Shown piece after piece: positions 25,548-34,652 of a stretch of 64,000 nucleotides of DNA. The position numbers and the translations under genes are program-made. The number at the start of each line of letters is the position of its first letter. The first letter of the stretch is position 1. The DNA is from Pontibacter amylolyticus. Its GTDB lineage: Bacteria > Bacteroidota > Bacteroidia > Cytophagales > Hymenobacteraceae. The notes under the pieces were generated by a model, which did not search any database, was not told the origin of the DNA, and worked only from the letters and a program-made list of their open reading frames with translations. The stretch is from assembly GCF_014638845.1 (NCBI RefSeq), contig NZ_BMFP01000009.1, positions 62,001 to 126,000 of the forward strand. The letters are read 5' to 3'.

Positions 25548-27488
25548 CTAAGGAAGGCTCTCAGTTAACTCCCAGGCACTTTTATAGGCCCCTATGCTTT
25601 CGACATAGGCGATCAAGGCAGCGAAAAACGGGTTGGTGGAAAGCGTAGCGCTGTCTCCTACAATGATCAGCTTGCGACGGGCGCGGGTCATGCCCACGTT
25701 CATGCGTCTTTCATCCGCCAGAAAACCAATCTCACCACGCTCGTTGCTGCGCACCAGGCTCATACATATGATATCGCGCTCCTGTCCCTGAAAGCTGTCC
25801 ACGGTGCCAATGCTTAACTGGCGTTTCTGGTGCAAGTCGTGCAGGCGCGGGGTATGCTCCACTTTGTCCTGCAGGTAGTTGATCTGGGCCCGATATGGCG
25901 CAATCACCCCAATTTTCAGCGGTGCTACTTCAGCATCCTCGTCGTAGTCTTTCAACAGGTTTGAAAGATGATTGAGCAACAGATCGCCCTCCTCCGGGTT
26001 GGCAGAACTCATGGTGTCGGGCATTTCGGCTTCGTTATACCCACAGCCAGCCGTGTCAATGAACTCCACTGCCATGTCGGGTGCGAAGATGGTGCTATAC
26101 CCATGCAGCTCGGCGCTGTGCACGCTTTCATGCGCCACCAGTTCACCGCCGTAGAACTGCTGGTTCGAGAACTGCATGATGTGGTGGTGCATGCGGTACT
26201 GCGTCTTCAACATCACCGATACCTCCGGCTGCCGGTTGATGCACTTCTCAAACAGGGTCACGCTCAGGCCGCCTTTGTCGGCATCCAGTGATTTGATGGT
26301 AGGAGGCAGCTGGCAATGGTCACCGGCCAGCACCACCCGGTTCGTGCGGCTGATCGGAATCCAGCACGCCGGCTCGAGGGCCTGTGCCGCTTCGTCGATA
26401 AACACGGTGTCGTAGGTCAGGTGGCGGATGGCTTTGTTGGCCGCGCCCACCAGGGTACAGGTAATCACCTGCACATTGTCCAGAAGGTCTTCGGTAATGT
26501 AATGCTCCACATTGTCGGCTTCCTCGAGCAGGCGGTGGCTTTCGTTTTTGTATAGCTGGCGCTGCGCGCGCTCCTGGTGCCCGAACTTGCGCTTGAACTG
26601 GAAGGCCATGCGCTTGTACTCTTCAGCCGTCTTTCGCAGATTTTTGAGGTCTTTGTATGCCCGGTGCGCCATCACCTGCGCATCCAGGGTATGCTCCAGG
26701 AGCACATCCGACACGCGCGACGGATTGCCGATGCGGATCACGTTCACGCCTTCATTGGCAAGCTTTTCGGTGAGCAAGTCAACGGCCGTGTTGGAGGGAG
26801 CTGTTACCAGCAGGCGTTTCTGCGATTTCAGGGTATGGAGGATGGCCTGCACGAGCGTCGTGGTTTTGCCAGTGCCCGGAGGTCCGTGGATGATGGCCAC
26901 ATCCTTTGCCTGCGCAATTTTCTGCACGGCCTCGTTCTGCGATTCATTCAGCACCTGAATCTCTTCCAGTTTCTCGTCTGTGAAAGTGGCGGGTTTTATA
27001 CCCAGCATGATGTCGCGGAGCTCGGCCAGCCGGCTGCCTTTGGCCTCCTGCACCTTCTTCATGGCGATCTCCATCTCGCGGTAGCTGATCTCGTCAAAGG
27101 TCAGCTCGATGCCCATACGCCCGGTCCCCACCCAGTCGGGCAGGTCTTCTTTGTTGGTGGCCAGGATCACCTTGTTGCGCTTGACGCCCAGTACTACGCC
27201 ACTCAGGCTGGATTTTTCACTGCTATTCACGAAAAGCGCTGCCGTTTTGCCGGGCTGGAAAAGGTGTAGTTGATCGCGGTCGGAGGTACGCTCCAGCTCA
27301 ATCACCACCTTGTTGCCAAAACCGATCTCTTCTTTTGAAATCACGACTGGATACCAGCAAAGGCCCATTTGCTTGCGCTCCGTGATCGTGCTTTTCAGTG
27401 CCTTCAGCTTGTATTGCTGCCGGTCTTCTTCCTGTTCAATTTTCAGCAGGTCCTGTACCTGCCGCAGTTCTTCAAAAATATCGATCAT
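25548..27488 (-). CDS. SF1 (IGHMBP2/Dna2-type) helicase
   Basis: A 646-residue superfamily 1B helicase. An N-terminal beta-barrel-like region leads to Walker A GPPGTGKTTTL (about residue 205), motif II VFIDEAAQALE, motif III AGDHCQLPPT, motif IV-V KTQYRMHHHIM and IGTVDSFQGQERDII, and motif VI NVGMTRARRKLIIVG. This order is that of IGHMBP2/Upf1-like proteins, which unwind RNA or DNA 5' to 3'. A terminator of the upstream gene lies only 16 bases before its start, so its own promoter would have to lie in or before that hairpin. Confidence 0.92.
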   Translation of the reverse strand: MIDIFEELRQVQDLLKIEQEEDRQQYKLKALKSTITERKQMGLCWYPVVISKEEIGFGNKVVIELERTSDRDQLHLFQPGKTAALFVNSSEKSSLSGVVLGVKRNKVILATNKEDLPDWVGTGRMGIELTFDEISYREMEIAMKKVQEAKGSRLAELRDIMLGIKPATFTDEKLEEIQVLNESQNEAVQKIAQAKDVAIIHGPPGTGKTTTLVQAILHTLKSQKRLLVTAPSNTAVDLLTEKLANEGVNVIRIGNPSRVSDVLLEHTLDAQVMAHRAYKDLKNLRKTAEEYKRMAFQFKRKFGHQERAQRQLYKNESHRLLEEADNVEHYITEDLLDNVQVITCTLVGAANKAIRHLTYDTVFIDEAAQALEPACWIPISRTNRVVLAGDHCQLPPTIKSLDADKGGLSVTLFEKCINRQPEVSVMLKTQYRMHHHIMQFSNQQFYGGELVAHESVHSAELHGYSTIFAPDMAVEFIDTAGCGYNEAEMPDTMSSANPEEGDLLLNHLSNLLKDYDEDAEVAPLKIGVIAPYRAQINYLQDKVEHTPRLHDLHQKRQLSIGTVDSFQGQERDIICMSLVRSNERGEIGFLADERRMNVGMTRARRKLIIVGDSATLSTNPFFAALIAYVESIGAYKSAWELTESLP

Positions 27489-27503
27489 GCGTATCTAAAA
27501 AAG

Positions 27504-27531
27504 AAAGGCTGGGTATGTAGCGCCAGCCTTT
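27504..27531 (-). terminator. Terminator between coiled-coil gene and helicase
   Basis: AAAGGCTGG (27504-27512) pairs with CCAGCCTTT (27523-27531); on the minus strand a C-TTTTTT run follows. It ends transcripts of the gene at 27650-28234. Confidence 0.75.
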
Positions 27532-27649
27532 TCCATAGCTTTTGTCTTGTTTTCTATACCTGAAAGGGTATCGTTTTACAACAAAAAGCGTGTGCTAAAT
27601 AATTCCGCCGCAACAGGCTGTTTCCTATACCTGTGGCAACTATACGGCC

Positions 27650-28234
27650 TTAAGCCTTCTTACGTTTTTTTGGCGACTTTTTGCTGCTCAACCTAACCTG
27701 TAGGAACACGGCATAGAGGAAAAAGAGAAAGGCAGCACCACCCAGTATGGCGATCACGCGGTCTTTGCCGTAGCGCACCTCATCGGTCGCTTTCAGTTGC
27801 TCTTTCAGGTCCAGAATTACGCGCTCCCGTTTCTTGGCCTGGCTTTCCAGGGTGCTGATCTGCCCTTTGAGGTCGGTGATCTGGTTGTTGATCAGGCGTT
27901 CGTCCTGTTGGTTCATTTTGCCGGCCCGCTGGCTCTCTACGGTGCTTTCGGCGATCCGGCGCACACTGGCTTCCTTCACGGCCGCGATCAGCTCAGAGTC
28001 TTTTCGGATGATCTCTTTGAGGGTATCGATGATGTTGAGAAGGTCTTTTTTGGATTGCTTGCCCCAGAAGTTGCTGTTTTGCCCGCTGTAGTACTGGTAC
28101 TCCAGAATCAGCTGCTCGCGCTCGCCCATCAGGCGGCTAAGCTTGTCCTCTTGCGGTGTTGCTTGTTCCTGTGCCTGCGCGCCCACAAACCAAAGGCAGC
28201 AAATACAAATAGCCAGTAGTTTCTTCATCATCAT
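27650..28234 (-). CDS. Exported coiled-coil protein with C-terminal membrane anchor
   Basis: A 194-residue protein of unknown function. Signal peptide MKKLLAICICCLWFVGAQAQ at the N-terminus, then a long Glu/Lys/Gln-rich helical region (about residues 28-150) with heptad character, then one transmembrane helix (VIAILGGAAFLFFLYAVFLQV) and a very basic tail (KKSPKKRKK). The topology suggests a periplasmic coiled coil anchored in the inner membrane with a short positive cytoplasmic end. It precedes a helicase but is separated from it by a terminator, so the pair is probably not an operon. Confidence 0.7.
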   Translation of the reverse strand: MMMKKLLAICICCLWFVGAQAQEQATPQEDKLSRLMGEREQLILEYQYYSGQNSNFWGKQSKKDLLNIIDTLKEIIRKDSELIAAVKEASVRRIAESTVESQRAGKMNQQDERLINNQITDLKGQISTLESQAKKRERVILDLKEQLKATDEVRYGKDRVIAILGGAAFLFFLYAVFLQVRLSSKKSPKKRKKA

Positions 28235-28297
28235 AAAAAAGGGAAATGCTTTAATCTATCACGCAAATATGGCCATCCTTATTGGATTAGGCACAAA

Positions 28298-30553
28298 TTA
28301 TTTTTTGATTGGCTTGTAAAAATAGAGTATCAGCAGGGGCAACAGCAAGAGGTCGGCCACCACGGCAAACACCAGCGTGAGGCTTACAAACACCCCCACG
28401 TAAAAGGTGGCATCAAAGGTAGACAGCACCAGCGTCAGGAAGCCGGCTATCAGGATACAGGAGGTGATGATGATGGCCTTGCCGGTCGAAATAAATGTAC
28501 TTTTAATGGCATAAGGCAGTGACTTGCCTTTGCGCAGCTCCACTTTGAGTTTGCCAAGAAAGTGAATCGTGTCGTCCACGGCGATGCCAAAGGCGATGGT
28601 GAAGATGATGGAGATAGACACCGTCATGTTGATACCCAGAAAACCCATAATGCCCCCGATCATGAGCAGAGGGATGATGTTGGGCACGAGCGAAATCACC
28701 ACCATCCTAAGGGAGCGGAAGATAAAGCCCACCAGAATCGCCACCACCAGGAAAGCGATCAGCAAGCCCTGCAGCATGTTGCTGACCACGTAATCGTTAT
28801 TTTTATCGAGCATTACAGCACTGCCGGTGAGGCGTGTCTGTAATAATCCGGGGTTGATATGCTGGTCGATGAAGGCCTCCAGCGAGTCGTTTAACTCCGC
28901 CGCCCGCACGCTCCCCACGTCTTTCATTTTTCCGGCCAGTCTTCCTTCCTGCTGGTCAGCCGTCACAACCGCCCGTAGCTCGCTTCGTTTGCTGAAAGCA
29001 GCTAGCCGTCGCTGTATCTGTTGCATCTCCCGCTCGTTGGCGGGCAAGGTATAGTTGTCCGGCAGACCACCATTCTGGGCGCGATGAATAGAACGAACAA
29101 CCGTGGCAGGAGAGGTGATGAAGTTCAGGCCGTATGTCTGGTAAAGGTAAGTCTCGAGCTGATCGATCTCCTGTAGCACCTCGAGATCGTACATGCTTTT
29201 TCCGGAGCCTGCCATCAGGTGCAGTTCAAATGGGCGCACCCCCGAAAACTTCTCCTCAAAGTACTGGAAGTCTTTGATGATGGGATCGTCGTCGCCCAGG
29301 TCTTCCAGCAGGGTCGTGTCGACTTTGATCATGCTGATGCCGATCAGGGAGACCAGCACCACGCCTATACTGGTATAGAGAATAGGGTATGGCTTACGTA
29401 ATACGAAGGTATAGACGCGTCGCAACAGCATCGGCCAGGAAAAGTCTGTTCGACGCGCTGATCGGGGGTTTGGTCGTTTCGTCAGCAGCAAAATGGCTGG
29501 TAGCAAGGTGAAGGCCAGCACAAAAGCCAGCGCAATACCAATGGCTGTATACACCCCGAATTCTCGTATTGGCACAATGGAGGTAGTGAGCAGGGTCAGG
29601 AAACCTACGCTGGTGGTGAGGGATGTCATCAAGGTGGCCATGCCCACTTCCCTGACTGTGACCCGCAACGCCTGAATTTTAGTAGCCCCTTGCCCGATCT
29701 CGGTGATGTAGCGCGACATGATGTGAATGACGTCGGACATACCTACCACGAACATAATGGTCGGTAGCAGCACCGTCATCACATCGATCGGTTTGTTGAA
29801 CAGCTCCATCACCCCGAGGCTCCAGAGCACGGACAGCAGCACTACCACCAAAGGCACCAGCACCCCCCAGACTGTACGGAAGGCGAGCCAAAGGAACAGG
29901 ATAACCAACAGGATGGAGGCCGACATGAAGATGGCCAACTCTATCTTCATCTTCTCGATAAAGACCGACTGCGCCAGTACCTTGCCGGCTACATGGTGCT
30001 CTTGCAAACCCAGTCGCTCAATCTCACCATACATAGCAGCGATCAGAGAGTCGCCGGGCTCTTTTGCCAGATTGTCGCTGGTCTGCACGAAAAGAGAAAC
30101 TGCCGAAGCATCCTCTGAAAACAGGGTGCCTACCAGCTCACGGCTTTGGTAGATCAGCGTGGAATCCTGGGTATAGCGTCCGGGCTCGTCGGGGTGCAGG
30201 TAGGGGATCTCGAAGTAACCAAATTGCTCAATGATGGGACTTTTGACGGTAGTGGGAGAGAGCACCGACTCCACGTGCGGCTGTTGCTGCATGAAGCGGG
30301 TCAGGGTGTCTACCTTCTGCAAAAAAGCCTGGTCGAACAGACTACCGGCATTTTCGAGGCCGATCAGCATATAATCATTGTCGTTGCCGAATTTGTCGCG
30401 GTAGCTGAAATAGTAGGCCAGATCCGGATCACCCTTCGGGAAGAAGTTGTCGAAGTTATAGTCGAAGCGCAAACGGGAGGCGTAGAACACGCTTAGTGCT
30501 GTCAGGATTGCAATGGCGGTCAGGACAAGTAAACTGTTGGTTTTGTGGCTCAA
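28298..30553 (-). CDS. RND/MMPL-family exporter
   Basis: A 751-residue inner-membrane transporter of the COG1033 type, TTG start at 30553. It has two repeats, each a transmembrane helix, a periplasmic domain and a five-helix bundle. The conserved sterol-sensing-like blocks are TVLLPTIMFVVGMSDVIHIM (first repeat) and ISIIFTIAFGIAVDDTIHFLGKLK (second repeat), the latter with the family's Asp pair for proton relay. Relatives move hydrophobic molecules such as lipids, hopanoids or outer-membrane components. No adaptor or outer-membrane partner adjoins. Substrate unknown. Confidence 0.9.
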   Translation of the reverse strand: MSHKTNSLLVLTAIAILTALSVFYASRLRFDYNFDNFFPKGDPDLAYYFSYRDKFGNDNDYMLIGLENAGSLFDQAFLQKVDTLTRFMQQQPHVESVLSPTTVKSPIIEQFGYFEIPYLHPDEPGRYTQDSTLIYQSRELVGTLFSEDASAVSLFVQTSDNLAKEPGDSLIAAMYGEIERLGLQEHHVAGKVLAQSVFIEKMKIELAIFMSASILLVILFLWLAFRTVWGVLVPLVVVLLSVLWSLGVMELFNKPIDVMTVLLPTIMFVVGMSDVIHIMSRYITEIGQGATKIQALRVTVREVGMATLMTSLTTSVGFLTLLTTSIVPIREFGVYTAIGIALAFVLAFTLLPAILLLTKRPNPRSARRTDFSWPMLLRRVYTFVLRKPYPILYTSIGVVLVSLIGISMIKVDTTLLEDLGDDDPIIKDFQYFEEKFSGVRPFELHLMAGSGKSMYDLEVLQEIDQLETYLYQTYGLNFITSPATVVRSIHRAQNGGLPDNYTLPANEREMQQIQRRLAAFSKRSELRAVVTADQQEGRLAGKMKDVGSVRAAELNDSLEAFIDQHINPGLLQTRLTGSAVMLDKNNDYVVSNMLQGLLIAFLVVAILVGFIFRSLRMVVISLVPNIIPLLMIGGIMGFLGINMTVSISIIFTIAFGIAVDDTIHFLGKLKVELRKGKSLPYAIKSTFISTGKAIIITSCILIAGFLTLVLSTFDATFYVGVFVSLTLVFAVVADLLLLPLLILYFYKPIKK

Positions 30554-30661
30554 GGTATTAAAAAGTGAGAATGATCATTTTGCTGATTGCCTAGAACGTG
30601 TATATTTACTCACTCAACAAGAAAGGTTGATTTCTGTTTAAACATTCGATAACCAACGGAT

Positions 30662-30943
30662 ATGAAGAAACTAGTTTTAGCCCTGGCCCTGGCAGGTTTT
30701 GTAGGTGCCGGAATGGCCACACCAGCCCTAGCCTGCGAAGGCGGCGTATGCAAGATGGAGCACGCCGGTAAAGATGGCAAAAGCAAAAAATCCAAAAAAG
30801 GCGACAAAGCTGAGTCCTGCCACATGATGGCGGGAACCGCAACCGCAAAAGACGGGAAAGCAACTACCGCAGCCTCTGAAAAGTCCTGCTGTTCCAAAAA
30901 AGACACACCGAAAGCCGAAGCTGCCAAGGAAATAAAGAAATAG
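30662..30943 (+). CDS. Small secreted Cys/Lys-rich protein, possible metal binder
   Basis: A 93-residue protein with signal peptide MKKLVLALALAGFVGAGMA ending TPALA, so cleavage leaves a Cys-starting chain. The mature part is about one quarter Lys and has five Cys (CEGGVC, SCHMM, KSCCSKK) with adjacent His and Met, a pattern typical of soft-metal (copper, zinc, mercury) binding. I do not recognise a family; Bacteroidota genomes encode similar low-complexity periplasmic peptides. Own terminator at 30966-31001. The promoter region shared with the exporter at 30554-30661 is AT-rich (TATATTTA near 30600). Confidence 0.7.
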   Translation: MKKLVLALALAGFVGAGMATPALACEGGVCKMEHAGKDGKSKKSKKGDKAESCHMMAGTATAKDGKATTAASEKSCCSKKDTPKAEAAKEIKK

Positions 30944-30965
30944 CCTCAGGCTTTCAGAACATAGT

Positions 30966-31001
30966 AGAAGGGGTTTTCAGATTTATCTGAAAACCCCTTC
31001 T
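30966..31001. terminator. Strong intrinsic terminator
   Basis: A near-perfect 17-bp inverted repeat (arms 30966-30982 and 30985-31001) with GAAGGGG at its base. It lies between the small secreted protein and convergent dbpA. Confidence 0.85.
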
Positions 31002-31128
31002 TGTTTCAGGTATAGCCAGTGCAAGATCCGATGTGAGTGTCATTTCGACCATCGCGAGAAATCCGAACCATAAGCATCATACTAGATTTATTCAGATCTC
31101 TCAGTAGTGTTCTAGATGACAATTGGAT

Positions 31129-32514
31129 TTACTTCACCAGCCCAACCCTGAACTTGCGGCCTTTTATTTTACCAGTAGTCAGTGCCTCCACAATTTCATT
31201 TGCCCGATCTGCAGGTATAGCCACATAGCTGGCTTTGTCCTGCACCTCGATGCGACCAATCTGGTCAGCTTTCAGGCCTGCGGCTGCAATCAGGGCGCCC
31301 ACGATATCGCGTGGACTGAGTTTGTCTTTCCGGCCGGCGTTGATGTGGAGCGTGGCAAAGGCCTCTGTGGATTCTGGTTCAGCTTTCTCAACCCGTGAAG
31401 CGAGTTCAGCGGTGTTCAGCCATTCATCCATCCGTACCAAACCCCAGTCACGCAGCTTTTGCTCGTCGCGGGTGTTAGCGAAGGTATAGACTTCTCCACT
31501 TCGCCCGGCACGGCCTGTGCGACCGCTGCGGTGCAGGTAAGCGGCTTCGTCGTCTGGCAGTTCGTAATGGATGATGTTTTTGAGTGCGGCGATGTCGAGT
31601 CCGCGGGCGGCCAGGTCGGTGGCGACCAGCACCTGTGTGGTGGCATTGCGAAAGAGCGTCATGGCCTTATCCCGGTCCTGTTGCTCCATGCCGCCATGCA
31701 GGGAACGGGCCCCGAAGCCGTGCTTGGCCAGCATCGCCGCCACATCGTCGGAGGCGCCGCGGGTATTGCAGAACACGACCGTACCGGCTGGGTTGATGCT
31801 TTGCAAAAGGTGGAGCAAGGCCTGCTGCTTATCCGGCTGCGCCACTTTTATACCTGTCAGTCGCACCTGATCAGGTATAGCGTTGGGCGACACCTGCACA
31901 AACTGCGGATTTTTAAGCGAGTCTGCGATCAGCTGCTTCACTTCGTCGGGCATGGTGGCAGAGAAAAGAACGGCCTGTCGCTTATTAGGTATAGCTTCCA
32001 GTATCTGGTCAATCTCATCGGCAAAACCCATTTCAAGGAGCTTATCGGCTTCGTCGAGCACCAGCATGCGCACCTGACCAAAGTCAACGGTCTGGCGGTA
32101 TAGGTGATCGGTCAGGCGACCGGGCGTACCTACCAGTACCTGCGGAGGGAAAGCCAACGATGCCCGCTCCTGCGAGAAGGAATGGCCTCCGTAAAAAGCG
32201 CTGATCTTGAGGTTATCGATCTTCTGGGCGAGTTGCTTCAGTTCATGGCGCACCTGCACGGCCAGTTCGCGGGTGGGCACCAGCACCAGCGCCTGTACAA
32301 CCTGTTTGTTTGTGTCAATCTGTTGCAGTAGCGGCAAACCGAAGGCGGCAGTTTTTCCGCTGCCCGTCTCGGCCTGTCCGGCCACGTCCTGTCCTTTGAG
32401 TAGCGCAGGTATAGCGGCGAGCTGAATAGGAGTAGGGGTGTGAAAATCAAGCTCAGCAAGGCGCTCCAACAGCGCAGGGGAGAGTCCCAGTTGATCAAAA
32501 GAAGCCATAGGCAT
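31129..32514 (-). CDS. dbpA: ATP-dependent RNA helicase DbpA
   Basis: A 461-residue DEAD-box helicase acting in 50S ribosome assembly. Motifs in order: Q-motif FHTPTPIQLAAIPALL, Walker A AETGSGKTAAFG, PTRELAVQ, GTPGRL, DEAD (VLDEADKLLEMGF), SAT, then ATDLAARGLDI and HRSGRTGRAGRSG. The C-terminal about 75 residues form the DbpA RNA-recognition domain (INAGRKDKLSPRDIVGALI, IEVQDKASYVAIP) that binds hairpin 92 of 23S rRNA. The start may be 32514 or the in-frame ATG at 32508 (MASFDQLGLS). Confidence 0.93.
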   Translation of the reverse strand: MPMASFDQLGLSPALLERLAELDFHTPTPIQLAAIPALLKGQDVAGQAETGSGKTAAFGLPLLQQIDTNKQVVQALVLVPTRELAVQVRHELKQLAQKIDNLKISAFYGGHSFSQERASLAFPPQVLVGTPGRLTDHLYRQTVDFGQVRMLVLDEADKLLEMGFADEIDQILEAIPNKRQAVLFSATMPDEVKQLIADSLKNPQFVQVSPNAIPDQVRLTGIKVAQPDKQQALLHLLQSINPAGTVVFCNTRGASDDVAAMLAKHGFGARSLHGGMEQQDRDKAMTLFRNATTQVLVATDLAARGLDIAALKNIIHYELPDDEAAYLHRSGRTGRAGRSGEVYTFANTRDEQKLRDWGLVRMDEWLNTAELASRVEKAEPESTEAFATLHINAGRKDKLSPRDIVGALIAAAGLKADQIGRIEVQDKASYVAIPADRANEIVEALTTGKIKGRKFRVGLVK

Positions 32515-32528
32515 GCGTACGTGAAGCG

Positions 32529-32536
32529 CAAAGGTA
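32529..32536 (-). promoter_or_regulatory. Putative -7 box of dbpA
   Basis: TACCTTTG on the minus strand, 15-21 bases upstream of the two possible starts. Confidence 0.4.
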
Positions 32537-32682
32537 CGGATTTATACCTGCAACTTGTTTTTTATACCTTGCCTATACATCTCTCCTGCTTTTCAATTCA
32601 TCTCTACAAGCCATACAATCTATAAACTACCAAACTAGTTAACCCTTAAGCTCTAATATATCCCTTCCACTATTTTTTCAGT

Positions 32683-33795
32683 ATGAGGGGTATGGCAAAT
32701 GATCACAAGCGGGTAAAAAAGCTTACTTACTGGCTATTGTTTCTGGTATTGCTGGTATTTGTATTGGTTGAAACCCGCGAGTTTCTTTATCCGATTGTCA
32801 TGGCGATGCTTTTTGCCTACCTGCTATACCCTGTTGTAAAGCGCCTGGAGAAGTGGGGGATTCCACGCATACTCGCCACTTTCGTGACAATTATTATTTC
32901 TATGGCCCTTTTTGTCGGCTTGTTATTGCTGCTGTACAAACAACTGTCTGTTTTTCTGACCGATTTTCCGGAGCTAAAGGAGAAGGCACTAGCCAACATT
33001 GATATGCTGCAGGCACACATCGACCGGAAGTTTGGTGACGAGAGTCAGGCCAACGAGCGCTGGCTCCGCATGCAGGTGAGCAATGCGCTGGATCTGATCG
33101 GCAGCGCAATCAAAAACATCTTACTGGCCACTACCAGCACCATCACAAAGTTTGCGTTGATGCCGGTTTACATTTTCCTGATGCTGTATTATCGCAATAA
33201 GTTCGAGGGTTTTTTGTTCCGAGCGATGCCCTCCCACAAACATGGCAAAGTAAAGGTGATGATCGACGAAATTTCTAATGTCACGAAGCACTACATGGGT
33301 GGCGTCGTCATCGTTATTCTGATCCTGTGTTTTATCAACTCCGCCGGCCTACTCATCATTGGTGTGGAGTACGCGATTTTACTGGGCATCGTCTCCGCCT
33401 TCATCAATTTTATACCTTATTTCGGCACCCTTATCGGCGGAGCCGTTCCGCTGCTCTATACCTTAATTGTGCAGGGTGATCCACAGAAGACGGTTGCGGT
33501 GCTGCTTTTTTTTCTGGTGGTTCAGTTCACCGAAAACAACATCCTCACGCCAAATATCACCGGCAGTCGTGTCAACATCAATCCCCTTTTCACCATCCTC
33601 AGCATTATAGTGGGGGGCATGCTGTGGGGTTTGCCGGGCATGTTTGTCGCGGTGCCCATTATGGGCATGTTCAAAATCTACTTTGACAATAGTCCGGAGT
33701 TGCAGGCCTACGCATTCATGCTCGGTACGGAAGGCACCGAAGAACATGCGCTCACAGTAGATAAAATCCTACGTTTTCTGCGTGTCAGGAAATAA
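32683..33795 (+). CDS. AI-2E family transporter (TqsA/PerM-like)
   Basis: A 370-residue inner-membrane protein with about eight transmembrane helices. The N-terminus TREFLYPIVMAMLFAYLLYP, the central helical linker, and the C-terminal QFTENNILTPNITGSRVNIN plus VAVPIMGMFKI blocks are signatures of the AI-2E/UPF0118 family. The name derives from E. coli TqsA; other members are Na+/H+ antiporters or have no known substrate, so autoinducer export should not be assumed. Confidence 0.9.
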   Translation: MRGMANDHKRVKKLTYWLLFLVLLVFVLVETREFLYPIVMAMLFAYLLYPVVKRLEKWGIPRILATFVTIIISMALFVGLLLLLYKQLSVFLTDFPELKEKALANIDMLQAHIDRKFGDESQANERWLRMQVSNALDLIGSAIKNILLATTSTITKFALMPVYIFLMLYYRNKFEGFLFRAMPSHKHGKVKVMIDEISNVTKHYMGGVVIVILILCFINSAGLLIIGVEYAILLGIVSAFINFIPYFGTLIGGAVPLLYTLIVQGDPQKTVAVLLFFLVVQFTENNILTPNITGSRVNINPLFTILSIIVGGMLWGLPGMFVAVPIMGMFKIYFDNSPELQAYAFMLGTEGTEEHALTVDKILRFLRVRK

Positions 33796-33999
33796 AAATC
33801 GAAATCCGAAGCCTTTATTTGATAATTGAAAATAACCCAAACATTGCAGGTGCAGACAGGTTACTTTAGTGGATTTCCGGCATTAACCCAAGAGATATAG
33901 CCCGTCATTTTTTAAGTCACAGCACATGCAACTCTTTCACGTTTTAGGGCGTCTTCTCTATAGTCCTGTCACCCAACGAAATTAAACTCAGCCATCGGA

Positions 34000-34569
34000 T
34001 TGTCTACCTCCATCATCACCGCCTTTTTCAAACGCCGCATTATACAGCCCGTGCTCAACCTGCTTAGGCAGGGCATGACGCCGCACAAGCTGGCTGTTAC
34101 GGTTGCGCTCGGCACGGTGGTCGGTATACTGCCTGCACTGGGCGTCACGACGGTGATGGGAACCGCGCTGGCGGCCCGCTTCAGACTGAACATCGCAGCC
34201 ACGGTGCTGGTGAGTTACCTGGTGCATCCGCTGCAACTGCTGCTGATCATACCTTTTATCAAAGCGGGCATCTTCATGTTTGGGCTCGAAGAGCTGAAAC
34301 TAAGCCTTGACGAGATGATTGCCATGTTCAGGCTGGACTGGCTCGCGGCGCTCAACAAGCTTTGGGTGGCCAACCTGGCTGCCGTCTCGGCCTGGGCCAT
34401 CCTGGCTTTGCCTGTTGGAGGGCTGCTATACCTAGCCCTACTTCCTGTATTAAAACGGGTTCTGCCAAAGCCGGCAGTGGTTACCAAATCTATACCTGTC
34501 GACTCTATACCTGAGGTGACTGTACCGGTCATACCTATACCTGAAACCGAAGTGCAGGCTCACGTATAA
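34000..34569 (+). CDS. DUF2062 membrane protein with Ile-Pro-rich tail
   Basis: A 189-residue inner-membrane protein, TTG start at 34000. The DUF2062 core GMTPHKLAVTVALGTVVGILPALGVT is followed by helices at about residues 60-85 and 125-155. The last 30 residues (SIPVDSIPEVTVPVIPIPE) are rich in Ile-Pro. They are encoded by repeated CTATACCT words, suggesting that the tail grew from the iterated motif. DUF2062 proteins sometimes accompany glycosyltransferases, but none is here. Function unknown. The preceding 204 bases hold no gene that I can see. Confidence 0.82.
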   Translation: MSTSIITAFFKRRIIQPVLNLLRQGMTPHKLAVTVALGTVVGILPALGVTTVMGTALAARFRLNIAATVLVSYLVHPLQLLLIIPFIKAGIFMFGLEELKLSLDEMIAMFRLDWLAALNKLWVANLAAVSAWAILALPVGGLLYLALLPVLKRVLPKPAVVTKSIPVDSIPEVTVPVIPIPETEVQAHV

Positions 34570-34601
34570 GTTATAGCGCTTATACCTGAGACCTGTAAAA
34601 C

Positions 34602-34636
34602 AAGAAAGCCAGCTCCTTAACGAAGCTGGCTTTCTT
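34602..34636. terminator. Bidirectional intrinsic terminator
   Basis: AAGAAAGCCAGCT (34602-34614) pairs with AGCTGGCTTTCTT (34624-34636), then a T-run. It lies between the DUF2062 gene and the convergent OmpA-family gene. Confidence 0.85.
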
Positions 34637-34652
34637 TTATACTTTATACCGA

